NCBI RefSeq assembly: GCF_020463795.1
Contig: NZ_CP080025.1
Location: 2,911,501-2,975,500 of the forward strand
Length of the DNA: 64,000 nucleotides
Origin: Echinicola marina
GTDB lineage: Bacteria; Bacteroidota; Bacteroidia; Cytophagales; Cyclobacteriaceae
Direction of reading: 5' to 3'
The first letter of the stretch is position 1; each line of letters starts with the position of its first letter. Positions 46,581-55,308 of this stretch are shown piece by piece. The translations under genes and the position numbers were made by a program. The notes beneath the pieces are model-generated. The model had not been told where the DNA came from. It did not search any database and saw nothing but the letters and a program-made list of their open reading frames with translations.

Positions 46581-47873
46581 TTATTTATTCTCTTTAAGGT
46601 ATTTTAATCTTACTGAAACCGCATTTTTGTGAGCATCCAGTAATTCGTTGCCTGCCAATACCTCAATGGTTGGGCCTAGGTTTTGAATACCTTTTTCGGT
46701 GATTTTTTGATAGGTAATCTTTTTGACAAAACTGTCAAGGGATACACCACTGTAATTTTTGGCAAAGCCATAGGTAGGCAGTGTGTGGTTGGTGCCTGAG
46801 GCATAATCCCCCGCAGATTCAGGAGTGAAGTTTCCTATGAAAACAGATCCTGCATTGATGATTTGAGATACTACCTCATCTTCATTTTCAATATTGATGA
46901 TCAGGTGTTCGGGCGCATATTCGTTGATCAATGCAATGGCCTTGTCCTGATTGCCCATGATCACTGCTACACTGTTTTCAAGGGATTTTTTTGCAATTGC
47001 CTTTCGAGGAAGTTTCTCCAATTGCTTTTCAATCTCTTTTAGGGCCTTTTCTGCTACCTTGGTAGCGCTAGCTACAAGCACAACCTGACTGTCAATCCCA
47101 TGTTCAGCTTGAGACAACAGGTCTGAAGCTACAAATGAAGGAACGGCAGTTTCATCAGCATATACCAAAACTTCCGAAGGTCCTGCAGGCATATCTATAG
47201 CGATACCTTTCTTGGTAGCTAACTGTTTGGCAGCTGTGACATATTGATTGCCCGGACCAAATATTTTGGCAACTTGTGGAACGCTTTCAGTTCCATAGGT
47301 CATGGCTGCTATAGCTTGGGCACCGCCTACTTTGACGATTTTGTCTATACCGATGAGGTCAGCCGTATATAATATGGCAGGATGGATTTTCCCTTCTTTA
47401 TTAGGAGGGGTACAAAGTACAATTTCTTCACATCCAGCAATATTTGCCGGTACCCCAAGCATCAATACCGTAGAGAATAATGGAGCGGTTCCTCCAGGGA
47501 TGTACAAGCCCACTTTTTGGATTGGAACACTTCTGCGCATACAGGTTACTCCTTCCATTACTTCCATACTAAGGTCAGGAGTGGCCTGTGCTTTATGGAA
47601 TTTCTCAATATTATCTTTGGCCAATAATATGGCATCTTTAAGATCTTGATCCACCAAATCATAAGCCGCCTTGATTTCCTCACGACTTACCAAAAGGTTT
47701 TTGATTTCTACATGATCGTATTCCAAAGCGAATTTTTTCAAAGCCTTGTCTCCCTGTCGCTTCACTTTTCGCATGATAGGTTTGACAATTTTTTGAATTT
47801 CCTTCATTTTTTGAACTGGTCTTGCCAGTTCTTTTTTCCATTCGCTTTTGCTTGGGTTAGTTATAACTCTCAT
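46581..47873 (-). CDS. hisD: Histidinol dehydrogenase
   Basis: A 430-aa zinc enzyme oxidising histidinol to histidine in two NAD steps. Clear motifs: VGLYIPGGTAPLFSTVLMLG, KVGGAQAIAAMTYGTESVP, KIFGPGNQYVTAAKQ, DMPAGPSEVLVYADE, LLSQAEHGIDSQ (Zn ligands Gln and His) and NEYAPEHLII with GTNHTLPTYG. It is in the order hisG-hisD-hisC-hisB, all on the minus strand with short gaps. Confidence 0.98.
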   Translation of the reverse strand: MRVITNPSKSEWKKELARPVQKMKEIQKIVKPIMRKVKRQGDKALKKFALEYDHVEIKNLLVSREEIKAAYDLVDQDLKDAILLAKDNIEKFHKAQATPDLSMEVMEGVTCMRRSVPIQKVGLYIPGGTAPLFSTVLMLGVPANIAGCEEIVLCTPPNKEGKIHPAILYTADLIGIDKIVKVGGAQAIAAMTYGTESVPQVAKIFGPGNQYVTAAKQLATKKGIAIDMPAGPSEVLVYADETAVPSFVASDLLSQAEHGIDSQVVLVASATKVAEKALKEIEKQLEKLPRKAIAKKSLENSVAVIMGNQDKAIALINEYAPEHLIINIENEDEVVSQIINAGSVFIGNFTPESAGDYASGTNHTLPTYGFAKNYSGVSLDSFVKKITYQKITEKGIQNLGPTIEVLAGNELLDAHKNAVSVRLKYLKENK

Positions 47874-47900
47874 CAGTGTTTTTTTTGAGAATGATTCGAA

Positions 47901-48761
47901 TTAAAGTACCATCTTTTCGATAGGCACAACTAATATGCCTTCGGCACCGGCTGCTCTCAACTCTTCTATGTTTTCCCAGAAAAGGTCTTCGCTCAATACA
48001 GAGTGTACGGATGACCAACCTTCCTCAGCCAATGGCAAGATGGTTGGGCTTCTCATGCCGGGGATCAGTGAGATGATCTTGTCCAAAGATTTGTTCGGCG
48101 CATTCAGCAGCACATACTTATTGCTCTTTCCAGTTTGAACAGCATTGATTCGGAAAAGAAGTTTTTCCACAATGGCCATTTTTTCCTCATTCAGTCCTTT
48201 GTGGCTGATCAATACGGCCTCGGATTTAAAGATTTCTTCCACTTCTTTCAGGCCGTTCATCATCAAGGTAGAACCTGAGCTGACAATGTCACAGATGCCT
48301 TCAGCCAGTCCGATGCTAGGAGCTATCTCTACTGAACCGCTGATTTCATGGATTTCAGCATTGACATTATTTTTCTTTAAATAATCACCAAGGATTTTAG
48401 TATAAGAGGTGGCGATGTTTTTTCCCTCAAAATAGGAAAGCCCTGGATATTCTTGGCTTTTAGGGATGGCCAATGATAATCTGCACTTAGAAAAACCAAG
48501 TTTTTTAAGCACATCTACACTTTTGTCCTTTTCCACCAACTCATTTTCTCCAACGATACCTAAATCAGCAACGCCATCAGCGACATAACCTGGGATATCA
48601 TCATCCCTTAAATAAAGGAATTCAATTGGGAAGTTGGTTGAAGTGGATTTTAACTTACCAGTGCCATTATAAAATTTGATGCCACATTCTTTAATGAGGC
48701 GTAGGGAGTCTTCACTTAATCGACCGCTTTTTTGTACGGCTATGCGAATAATATTTTCCAT
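47901..48761 (-). CDS. hisG: ATP phosphoribosyltransferase, long form
   Basis: About 286 aa, catalysing the first and feedback-regulated step of histidine synthesis. The ATG at 48761 (MENIIRIAVQKSGRL) is chosen because it matches the family start; the open frame runs 17 codons further up without homology. ADLGIVGENELVE and EGICDIVSSGSTLMMNGL are PRPP-site motifs, and the C-terminal 80 residues form the ACT-like HisG_C domain that senses histidine. It needs no HisZ. Its 5' region holds a consensus promoter and a His-rich leader ORF (48873-48962), pointing to attenuation control. Confidence 0.95.
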   Translation of the reverse strand: MENIIRIAVQKSGRLSEDSLRLIKECGIKFYNGTGKLKSTSTNFPIEFLYLRDDDIPGYVADGVADLGIVGENELVEKDKSVDVLKKLGFSKCRLSLAIPKSQEYPGLSYFEGKNIATSYTKILGDYLKKNNVNAEIHEISGSVEIAPSIGLAEGICDIVSSGSTLMMNGLKEVEEIFKSEAVLISHKGLNEEKMAIVEKLLFRINAVQTGKSNKYVLLNAPNKSLDKIISLIPGMRSPTILPLAEEGWSSVHSVLSEDLFWENIEELRAAGAEGILVVPIEKMVL

Positions 48762-48872
48762 GAAATAAAGATACGAATATGAATAGTTCTTTTTAGAAAT
48801 TCTCTGAATCAATCGGGCCGCACAAACAGTTATCGCACAGCCACTGGGGCGATATGTATATAGTATTCCTCC

Positions 48873-48962
48873 TTAGGAGGAATGATGGAAATGATGAACA
48901 GTAACAGTATGTTGTACTGCAAAAAGTGAGCGGATGGAGATATGTTTGTTGATGCTGTTCAT
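48873..48962 (-). CDS. hisL: Candidate histidine leader peptide
   Basis: A 29-codon ORF between the his promoter and hisG. It has six His codons, four of them in HHFHH directly before the final SS. The stop TAA sits in the centre of a perfect 9-bp inverted repeat (48865-48873 with 48875-48883; arm ATTCCTCCT). A -33/-7 promoter with exact consensus ends 10 bp before the ATG, so the message would be close to leaderless. This is the layout of a ribosome-mediated attenuator. No intrinsic terminator with a U-run is apparent between it and hisG, so the switching mechanism is unclear. Confidence 0.7.
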   Translation of the reverse strand: MNSINKHISIRSLFAVQHTVTVHHFHHSS

Positions 48963-48972
48963 GATTTGGTTA

Positions 48973-49003
48973 CAAAATTAAACAGCTATCGTTGTTATCC
49001 AAA
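48973..49003 (-). promoter_or_regulatory. Promoter of the histidine operon
   Basis: On the minus strand TTTG (49003-49000), 19 bp, then TAATTTTG (48980-48973): an exact match to the Bacteroidetes primary-sigma consensus TTTG-N19-TAnnTTTG. Transcription should start about 48966, a few nt before the leader ORF. Confidence 0.8.
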
Positions 49004-49039
49004 AAAACGAAATGTTTTTTGATGAAAATTAACAAATCC

Positions 49040-50281
49040 TTAAAGAAATGTCTGTGTTATCATAGAATTGTAAAGATGTTTTTCTTTGTCATCTTTTAAG
49101 GATTTCATGGTTACTACTGTTTTCTTGATTATTTTTTGAATCATGGCATCCATGATTTGCTCATAATTTCCTGCGTCTTCTAATTGGCCTTGTTTCTGAA
49201 ATCGATCCAACTCCTCCAGTTTCATTGTTTGGAGTGCTGTTTTCATATTTCGGATGACTTGCAGGTTTTTATTGTCTTGCTTCCAATGGAGAAATTCAGC
49301 GAGATGATCGTTTAATATTTCTTCTACTGCACCAATACACTCTTTTTTTTGTGCAAGGGTCTTTTTGGTTACCTGGCTGATGTCATTCATATCATAAAGT
49401 ACTATTCCAGGGATTTTCCCAACTTCCGGAGCTATACTTCTAGGTATGGAAATATCGACCATTACCTTGAATAAATTAGTTCCATTTTTAAAGTGACAGC
49501 TATGCAAGATAGGGGTTTGAACGCTTGGGGTAGAAATGATGATGTCGTATTTATCAACGGATTTATTGATTTCTTCGATAGGGATATATTGAATATGGGT
49601 TTTGTTCTTTTGATTGAAAAGCTCCAGTTTTTCTTGAGAACGGTTAATGACCGTCAGGTCAGTACAGCCTTGAGAAATTAAATGACGACAAACGTTCTGC
49701 CCCATATCACCAAAGCCTATTATCGCGATTTTTGGAGATTTAAGCATGTTCTGGTATTCTGAAATCATGTCGACCGCAGCGTAGGGAGCAGAACTGATGC
49801 CTGATCTAAAGCCTGTCTGACTGGTGATTTTTTTATTGGCAGCAAAAATTACATGCATTAATCTATGAATATAAGTTCCTGCTGTTTCGGCTTCCTTTGC
49901 CAATTCATAGGCTGATTTGAATTGGGAGATTATTTGTGCATCCCCTAATATTTGAGATTCAAGACCACTTGAAACCCTAAAAAGATAACTAAGCACCATT
50001 TCCTCATTTGACAGTGAGGTAAAAAACTCTTTAGCCAAGGTCAAGTCTTGGTTTTTGATTTTGCACAAACTGGACAAGATTTCATGATTACAGTCTTCTT
50101 TAGCCACATAAAGTATTTCTGTTCTGTTACAGGTGGAAAGAATACAACACTCAGTGGTTTTTGAATTTGATTTGAAAAGCGTCAATAGCTCCTTGATGTC
50201 AGTGGTATTCAAGGCAAACCTTTCCCTGATCGTGATATCAGTTTTTTGATGGGATAAGCTTAAAAGTCTGAATTGAATCAT
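49040..50281 (-). CDS. hemA: Glutamyl-tRNA reductase
   Basis: A 413-aa enzyme that reduces Glu-tRNA to glutamate-1-semialdehyde in tetrapyrrole synthesis. The catalytic Cys51 lies in ILSTCNRTEILYV; HRLMHVIFAANKKITSQTG, the Rossmann segment AIIGFGDMGQNVCRHLISQG and VINRSQEKLELF follow; the C-terminal dimerisation helices are present. No other haem gene is next to it. It lies directly upstream of the his promoter on the same strand, with a gap of only 37 bp to that promoter. Confidence 0.96.
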   Translation of the reverse strand: MIQFRLLSLSHQKTDITIRERFALNTTDIKELLTLFKSNSKTTECCILSTCNRTEILYVAKEDCNHEILSSLCKIKNQDLTLAKEFFTSLSNEEMVLSYLFRVSSGLESQILGDAQIISQFKSAYELAKEAETAGTYIHRLMHVIFAANKKITSQTGFRSGISSAPYAAVDMISEYQNMLKSPKIAIIGFGDMGQNVCRHLISQGCTDLTVINRSQEKLELFNQKNKTHIQYIPIEEINKSVDKYDIIISTPSVQTPILHSCHFKNGTNLFKVMVDISIPRSIAPEVGKIPGIVLYDMNDISQVTKKTLAQKKECIGAVEEILNDHLAEFLHWKQDNKNLQVIRNMKTALQTMKLEELDRFQKQGQLEDAGNYEQIMDAMIQKIIKKTVVTMKSLKDDKEKHLYNSMITQTFL

Positions 50282-50600
50282 AGTGCCTGGTTGTTTTGAT
50301 CAGAATCCAGTATAGATTCCTTTTCAAATGTTTTTTGGTTCTGGCATTATGTACGCAGGGTGTTTTTGGTTTGGATTTATGAGGGATTAAATATCTTTTT
50401 ATTTAAAATCTTTATAAATAATAAAAAAGGAATGAGAAAAAGTTTTTAGCTGAAATCCAAAAGCTGTTGATTATTCGTAAGTGGGTTAAACGCATCAAGA
50501 TAATTGATTCAGCATATTAAAAAGTGTTTTGAATTTAGTTTGTGGTTCATTTTTTAATCTAAAGTAAAGGAGTGGTTTGGTGAACCACTCCTTTTTCTTT
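50282..50600. other. Non-coding interval upstream of hemA
   Basis: About 320 bp, A+T-rich, with no supported gene. It holds the terminator of the SUI1-type gene (50566-50594) at its right end and must contain the hemA promoter, although no good TTTG-N19-TAnnTTTG pair was found. A runaway 87-codon frame at 50495-50758 is a shadow of the SUI1 gene. Confidence 0.5.
50566..50594 (-). terminator. Terminator of the SUI1-type gene
   Basis: Perfect 12-bp inverted repeat AAAGGAGTGGTT / AACCACTCCTTT with a 5-nt loop, 7 bp beyond the stop codon. It is short of a long T-run on the minus strand (TTTACTTT). Confidence 0.75.
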
Positions 50601-50957
50601 TTAGCCGCCTGATTTTTTGGCTTTATAATCGTTCTGTTTGAGTATTTCCACCACCTTGTCCCTGTGATCTCCTTGAATAAGTATTTCACCATCTTTGGCA
50701 CTGCCGCCCACACCACATTTGTTTTTGAGCAGCTTGCCGAGGTCTTTAAGGTCCTCATCTGTTCCTATAAAACCAGCAACAAGGGTTACTTGCTTACCGC
50801 CTCGGGCCTTTTTGTCCAGCATCACCTTGAGGTTTTGTTGCTGCGGTGGGAGGGTAGTTTCGTCATCTTGCTCTAGATCACTGTATTCGAAATCATCACT
50901 GGTGGAGTATACTACCCCATCTCTTTTTTTCCAATCGTTGTTTTTCTTTCTCCCCAT
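50601..50957 (-). CDS. SUI1/YciH-type translation initiation factor
   Basis: A 118-aa bacterial eIF1 homologue. After a charged N-terminus and a Gln-rich linker (LPPQQQNL), the SUI1 fold reads [37 protein letters not shown] and [15 protein letters not shown], the family core. YciH in E. coli affects start-codon fidelity and is minor. It is 6 bp behind the universal stress protein gene, on the same strand, so both are probably stress-linked and co-transcribed. Confidence 0.92.
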   Translation of the reverse strand: MGRKKNNDWKKRDGVVYSTSDDFEYSDLEQDDETTLPPQQQNLKVMLDKKARGGKQVTLVAGFIGTDEDLKDLGKLLKNKCGVGGSAKDGEILIQGDHRDKVVEILKQNDYKAKKSGG

Positions 50958-50963
50958 AATTTG

Positions 50964-51812
50964 TCATTTGATTTTCATCGTCCAAACCGGTCTTTTGGAG
51001 TGGTTGACGACATCTTCTGCGATACTGCCACTGAGCAGGTGCATAAAGCCTGTTCTGCCGTGCGTAGCCATCGCTATCATATCTATATTATTGTCCTCTG
51101 CATATTGGATGATGCCATCCTCCTCTGAATCACTATTGTAAATTTCGATCTTGACATCATCCAATTGATGTTTGTTGATAAAACTGTTGATTTTTTTAAG
51201 ACTTTCCCTGCTGCTTTCAAAGGAATTGGGCGTATTGATTTTTACTAAATGCAATTGTGCATTGACATTGGCTTGGATTTTTTTTAGGTGAGGTATGACG
51301 GCCTCGTTTTCTTCAGTAAAGTCACTGGCAAAAATAATACTTTTGATATCATTAGGACTAATTTCTCCTTTGATGGTAATGACCGGACAGCTGGCATGGC
51401 GTACCACTTTTTCTGTATTCGATCCTATCAGCAATTCCTCTAATCCACTGGAACCCTTAGACCCCATGACGATCAGCTCGGCTTTTATTTCTGCTACTTC
51501 ATTCGAAATGCCGGCATATGGATTGCCAAAGATTATTTTTGTAGAAAAGGTATAGGCTTTGTCCTTGTTTTCTTCTTCAATCGCTTTGATTTGCTTTTTC
51601 CTTTTTTCTACCAATTCGATGACAAAGATATTATTGATATCATCGCCTCCAAGTCCTACCTCACCCATGGTATTGAAATTTTGGGCTGTGGGGATTTCAA
51701 TGACATGAAGCAGTTTCAAATGGGCTTGGGTGATGGTTGCTAATTCTTTGGCAAAGGCAAAGGCATTTTCTGCTTCTTCTGAAAAATCAAATGGAACTAA
51801 AATGGTTTTCAT
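50964..51812 (-). CDS. Universal stress protein, tandem UspA domains
   Basis: A 282-aa protein with two UspA folds (about 1-150 and 151-282). Both carry the ATP-binding G-x2-G-x9-G-(S/T) motif: GSKGSSGLEELLIGSNTEKV and THGRTGFMHLLSGSIAEDVV. The N-terminal strand TILVPFDFSEEAENAF is standard. Bacteroidota commonly encode such two-domain forms. The role is general stress and signalling; no specific partner is known. Confidence 0.93.
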   Translation of the reverse strand: MKTILVPFDFSEEAENAFAFAKELATITQAHLKLLHVIEIPTAQNFNTMGEVGLGGDDINNIFVIELVEKRKKQIKAIEEENKDKAYTFSTKIIFGNPYAGISNEVAEIKAELIVMGSKGSSGLEELLIGSNTEKVVRHASCPVITIKGEISPNDIKSIIFASDFTEENEAVIPHLKKIQANVNAQLHLVKINTPNSFESSRESLKKINSFINKHQLDDVKIEIYNSDSEEDGIIQYAEDNNIDMIAMATHGRTGFMHLLSGSIAEDVVNHSKRPVWTMKIK

Positions 51813-51929
51813 GGTGAATTTTTTATGGTTATTGGCTTTAAAACAATAAAATACAAAAATTTAGTAGATAATATTGTATTTGTAAGCCAATATTGTTCCA
51901 TGATTTTTAATACAGAATAAGGAGCTGGA

Positions 51930-52844
51930 TTATTGGATGATCACCAGGCCGATACCAAATGCCAAGACCCAAAATAAGGTAGAAATGGCCATTTTTTTCA
52001 GATAAGGATCCAAGTCTTTGGATTGGGTCTTTTTTCCGACATTATAGGCAATATTGATCATCAATGGACTGACTATAAGCGCTAATAAACCTCCATAGTT
52101 TTGTTCTAAGATTGAAAATAGTATCAGGGAAAGATTGCCTAAAATGATTAATGTCCAATTATATCTTACAGCTGCTTTTCGACCGATTCTCACTGGGATG
52201 GATTTTTTTCCTGCCAATTGATCCGAGGTAATATCTCTGATATTATTGATGTTTAACACTGAGGTGCTAAAAAAACCAAGTGAAATAGCGGGGAGTAATA
52301 GTGCCTTTGAGAAGGTCATGGTGTGGAGAAAATAGGTTCCCAGGACTCCTACAAGGCCAAAAAATAAAAATACAGAAATGTCACCAAGCCCCATATACCC
52401 GTAAGGGTTGGCGCCAGAAGTGTAATTGACTGCAGCAAAAATAGAAAGTAAGCCTATGCCAATAAATGTAAAGAAAATCAACCAGCTGTCAAGGGAAACA
52501 TAAAGTAAAGCCAAGCCACATATAAAGCTCAATACTCCAAAAAGGATCATGGCTTTTTTCATTTCTTTGGCTTGGATAATGCCAGACTGGACTGCCCGAA
52601 TAGGGCCTTCTCGATCATCACTGTCCGCACCATGAATGCTATCCCCATAGTCATTGGCCAGATTCGATAGGATTTGGAGCAGGGTGGTGGTCAGTGCTGC
52701 CAGGAGAAAAACATCCCATTTGAACAATTCATGGGACCAAGCAATAAAGCTGGCCATTAAAATACTGGCCAAGGCCAGCGGTAAGGTTCTTAATCTGATG
52801 GCATGGAGCCATGCTTGCTTTTTACTGGATAGATTATTGTCCAC
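51930..52844 (-). CDS. menA: 1,4-dihydroxy-2-naphthoate polyprenyltransferase
   Basis: A 304-aa UbiA-type membrane enzyme with about eight helices. It joins a polyprenyl chain to DHNA in menaquinone synthesis. Two Asp-rich motifs bind the Mg-diphosphate: NLANDYGDSIHGADSDDREG (about 62-81) and NINNIRDITSDQLAGKKS (about 198-215). Menaquinone as the respiratory quinone fits Bacteroidota. The gene stands between usp and gpx; the short hairpin at 52866-52894 isolates it from the gpx side. Confidence 0.94.
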   Translation of the reverse strand: MDNNLSSKKQAWLHAIRLRTLPLALASILMASFIAWSHELFKWDVFLLAALTTTLLQILSNLANDYGDSIHGADSDDREGPIRAVQSGIIQAKEMKKAMILFGVLSFICGLALLYVSLDSWLIFFTFIGIGLLSIFAAVNYTSGANPYGYMGLGDISVFLFFGLVGVLGTYFLHTMTFSKALLLPAISLGFFSTSVLNINNIRDITSDQLAGKKSIPVRIGRKAAVRYNWTLIILGNLSLILFSILEQNYGGLLALIVSPLMINIAYNVGKKTQSKDLDPYLKKMAISTLFWVLAFGIGLVIIQ

Positions 52845-52865
52845 GGTGAAAGGGCGGAATTAAAG

Positions 52866-52894
52866 CAGGTGCTTCATTAAACATGAAGCACCTG
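52866..52894 (-). terminator. Hairpin downstream of gpx
   Basis: Perfect 12-bp stem CAGGTGCTTCAT / ATGAAGCACCTG with a 5-nt loop, 15 bp after the gpx stop and just before menA. The U-run is weak on the minus strand (CTTTAATT), so termination may be partial. Confidence 0.65.
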
Positions 52895-52908
52895 AAAAAT
52901 GGATTTGA

Positions 52909-53496
52909 TTAAGCTTCGATAAGTTTAATGATTTCATCATCCATAGGAGTGACTTTGGATTGGAAGAATTGTTTCAGTTCTCCTTTTTCATTGATGAAAT
53001 ATTTGCAGAAATTCCAAGTTGGTTCTTGGTCATTCCAGCCATTGAGTGACTTGTCGGTGAGCCATCTGTAAAGAGGGTGCTTGTCCACTCCCTTAACTGA
53101 GATTTTCTCGAACATAGGAAAGGTTACTCCATAATTGGAGGTACAGAATTTCTTAATGTCTTCATTGGTTCCTGGCTCCTGTCCCCCAAAGTTATTGGCG
53201 GGAAATCCAAGGATAACCACTTTATCTCCATAGGCTTCATTTAACTTTTGAAGATCTTCGTATTGAGGTGTATAACCGCATTTGGAGGCTACATTGACGA
53301 TCAGCACCTTTTTGCCTTTGTATTGGCTGAAGTCTATTTTTTCGCCATCCAGGGTGGTCATGGAGAAATCATAAAAGGATTTTTCCGTTGACTGTTCTTT
53401 GTTTTCTGTCAAAGCTTCAGCCGATTCGGTGTTTTCTGATTTGGCACTGCAGGCAAATAAGGCTACTACAGCAATAACCAACATTAAGTTCTTCAT
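52909..53496 (-). CDS. Glutathione peroxidase-family lipoprotein
   Basis: A 195-aa thioredoxin-fold peroxidase with a lipoprotein signal (LFAC, Cys near 16) and a Glu/Ser-rich linker to about residue 38. Peroxidatic Cys in VNVASKCGYTPQYEDL, then FPANNFGGQEPGTN with the catalytic Gln, and WNFCKYFI where the catalytic Trp-Asn pair lies (usual WNFxK). It reduces peroxides, probably with thioredoxin rather than glutathione, at the periplasmic face. It lies only 2 bp from the argS stop, so it is read from the argS transcript. Confidence 0.9.
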   Translation of the reverse strand: MKNLMLVIAVVALFACSAKSENTESAEALTENKEQSTEKSFYDFSMTTLDGEKIDFSQYKGKKVLIVNVASKCGYTPQYEDLQKLNEAYGDKVVILGFPANNFGGQEPGTNEDIKKFCTSNYGVTFPMFEKISVKGVDKHPLYRWLTDKSLNGWNDQEPTWNFCKYFINEKGELKQFFQSKVTPMDDEIIKLIEA

Positions 53497-53498
53497 AA

Positions 53499-55289
53499 TT
53501 ACATTCTTTCTGGGACTTTTATACCTAATAACTTCATTCCGGTCTTCAAAGTTTTCGCAACTTGGGCACTTAGGGCTACCCTAAAGCTGCGTACTTTTTG
53601 ATCCGATTCACTAAAGATAGGAAGTTCTGCATAAAAGCGATTGTATTCCTTGGCTAAATCAAATAAGTACTGAGCTAAAATGGAAGGAGAGTATTCCTCA
53701 CCTGCCTGGCTGATTTTCTTCTCAAAATCATTGAGCAGGATAATCAATTCCTTTTCTGCTTTTTCCACCTGTCCTAAACCTTCAAAAGCTTCAGATTGGT
53801 AAGAAAGTTCAATTTGGTCTGCCTTTCTGAGGATGGCGGCAATCCGGGCATGTGAATATTGGATAAATGGCCCAGTGTTACCTTGGAACTCAATGGATTC
53901 CTGAGGGTTGAAAAGCATACGCTTCTTAGGATCCACTTTAAGCAGGAAGTATTTCAAAGCCCCAAGCCCCAACATTTCATACAGCTCAGTAGCCTGCTCT
54001 TCTGTAAAGCCTTCTATTTTCCCCAATTCTTTGGTGTGACTGGCTGCAGTGTCGATCATTTCTTGGATCAAATCATCAGCATCTACAACGGTGCCCTCTC
54101 GGGATTTCATCTTACCTGTCGGGAGATCAACCATTCCATAGGAAAGGTGATAAAGTCCCTCACCATAAGGTCTGCCCAGTTTTTTCATGATCTTAAAGAG
54201 CACGTCAAAGTGGTAGTCCTGCTCATTGCCTACCACATAAACTGATTTATTGATTTTGTGATCCTGGTATTTCAGGTCTGCGGTTCCCATATCTTGGGTG
54301 ATGTAAACAGAAGTGCCATCACCTCTCAGGACCAGTTTTTCGTCCAATCCCTCATCAGTAAGGTCTGCCCATACAGAATCGTTTTCTTTTTTGAAGAAAA
54401 CACCTTTTTCAAGCCCTTCTTCCACAATGTTTTTTCCTAAGAGGTAAGTGTCGGATTCATAATAATATTGATCAAAACTAACCCCCATTTTTTTGTAGGT
54501 AGCATCAAAGCCTTCATAAACCCAACTGTTCATGGTTTTCCATAGCTCAACTGTAGCTTCATCTCCTGCTTCCCATTTTCTGAGCATTTCTTGGGCTTCA
54601 AGCATTAAAGGAGCCTGTTTTTTAGCTTCTTCTTCTGTCTGGCCCTTTTCCATGAGCGCTTGAATTTCTTTCTTATAGGCTTTGTCAAAAAGTACATAAT
54701 ACTTTCCGGCAAGATGGTCTCCTTTCAATCCTACAGTCTCAGGGGTTTCGCCATCACCAAAGTGTAGGTAAGCCACCATGGATTTACAGATGTGGATACC
54801 CCGGTCATTGACCAAGTTGGCTTTGATAACTTCATAACCGTTTGCAGAAAGAATTTCAGAAATTGAAAAGCCTAAGAAATTGTTCCTCAAATGACCAAGG
54901 TGGAGAGGTTTATTGGTATTGGGAGAGCTAAATTCCACCATGACCTTTTCGCCCTTTGCAGGAAGCTGTCCGAGGTTTTTATTTTTATATAATTTCTGAA
55001 ATACCTCAAGCCATGATTGCTCGTCAACAGAAATATTCAAAAAACCTTTTACCACATTATAGGCACTAACTACTTCACAGTTCTCCACCAAATATTGCCC
55101 GATTTTTTCACCACTGTCCTCAGGTTTCATCTTGGTGAATTTCAAGAAGGGAAACATCACAAAGGTGTAATTTCCTTCAAATTCTTTACGGGTTGGCTGT
55201 AGTGCAATTGATTCAGCATCCACCTGATGATCGAAAGTGGCCGCAAATGCTTGGCTGATGGCTTGGAGAATTTGTTTCTGAATGGTCAT
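53499..55289 (-). CDS. argS: Arginine--tRNA ligase
   Basis: A 596-aa class I synthetase. The HIGH motif is HLGH in SSPNTNKPLHLGHLRNN; the KMSKS loop is KMKSREGTVV; VYITQDMGTADLKYQ and the C-terminal anticodon domain (FIQYSHARIAAILRKA) are typical of ArgRS. Length is standard. It follows arginase by 19 bp on the minus strand, a curious pairing of arginine use in translation and arginine breakdown; gpx follows at 2 bp. Confidence 0.97.
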   Translation of the reverse strand: MTIQKQILQAISQAFAATFDHQVDAESIALQPTRKEFEGNYTFVMFPFLKFTKMKPEDSGEKIGQYLVENCEVVSAYNVVKGFLNISVDEQSWLEVFQKLYKNKNLGQLPAKGEKVMVEFSSPNTNKPLHLGHLRNNFLGFSISEILSANGYEVIKANLVNDRGIHICKSMVAYLHFGDGETPETVGLKGDHLAGKYYVLFDKAYKKEIQALMEKGQTEEEAKKQAPLMLEAQEMLRKWEAGDEATVELWKTMNSWVYEGFDATYKKMGVSFDQYYYESDTYLLGKNIVEEGLEKGVFFKKENDSVWADLTDEGLDEKLVLRGDGTSVYITQDMGTADLKYQDHKINKSVYVVGNEQDYHFDVLFKIMKKLGRPYGEGLYHLSYGMVDLPTGKMKSREGTVVDADDLIQEMIDTAASHTKELGKIEGFTEEQATELYEMLGLGALKYFLLKVDPKKRMLFNPQESIEFQGNTGPFIQYSHARIAAILRKADQIELSYQSEAFEGLGQVEKAEKELIILLNDFEKKISQAGEEYSPSILAQYLFDLAKEYNRFYAELPIFSESDQKVRSFRVALSAQVAKTLKTGMKLLGIKVPERM

Positions 55290-55308
55290 TCTTATTTTAA
55301 ATTTATAC

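Noticed and set aside
44363-48761. Histidine operon considered as a complete pathway
   Set aside because: Only hisG, hisD, hisC and hisB are present; hisH, hisA, hisF and hisIE are not in the window.
48762-48812. 17-codon extension of hisG
   Set aside because: No family match in front of MENIIRIAVQKSGRL; this is leader RNA.
50495-50758. 87-codon minus frame next to the SUI1-type gene
   Set aside because: It lies in a different frame over a well-supported gene and its terminator.
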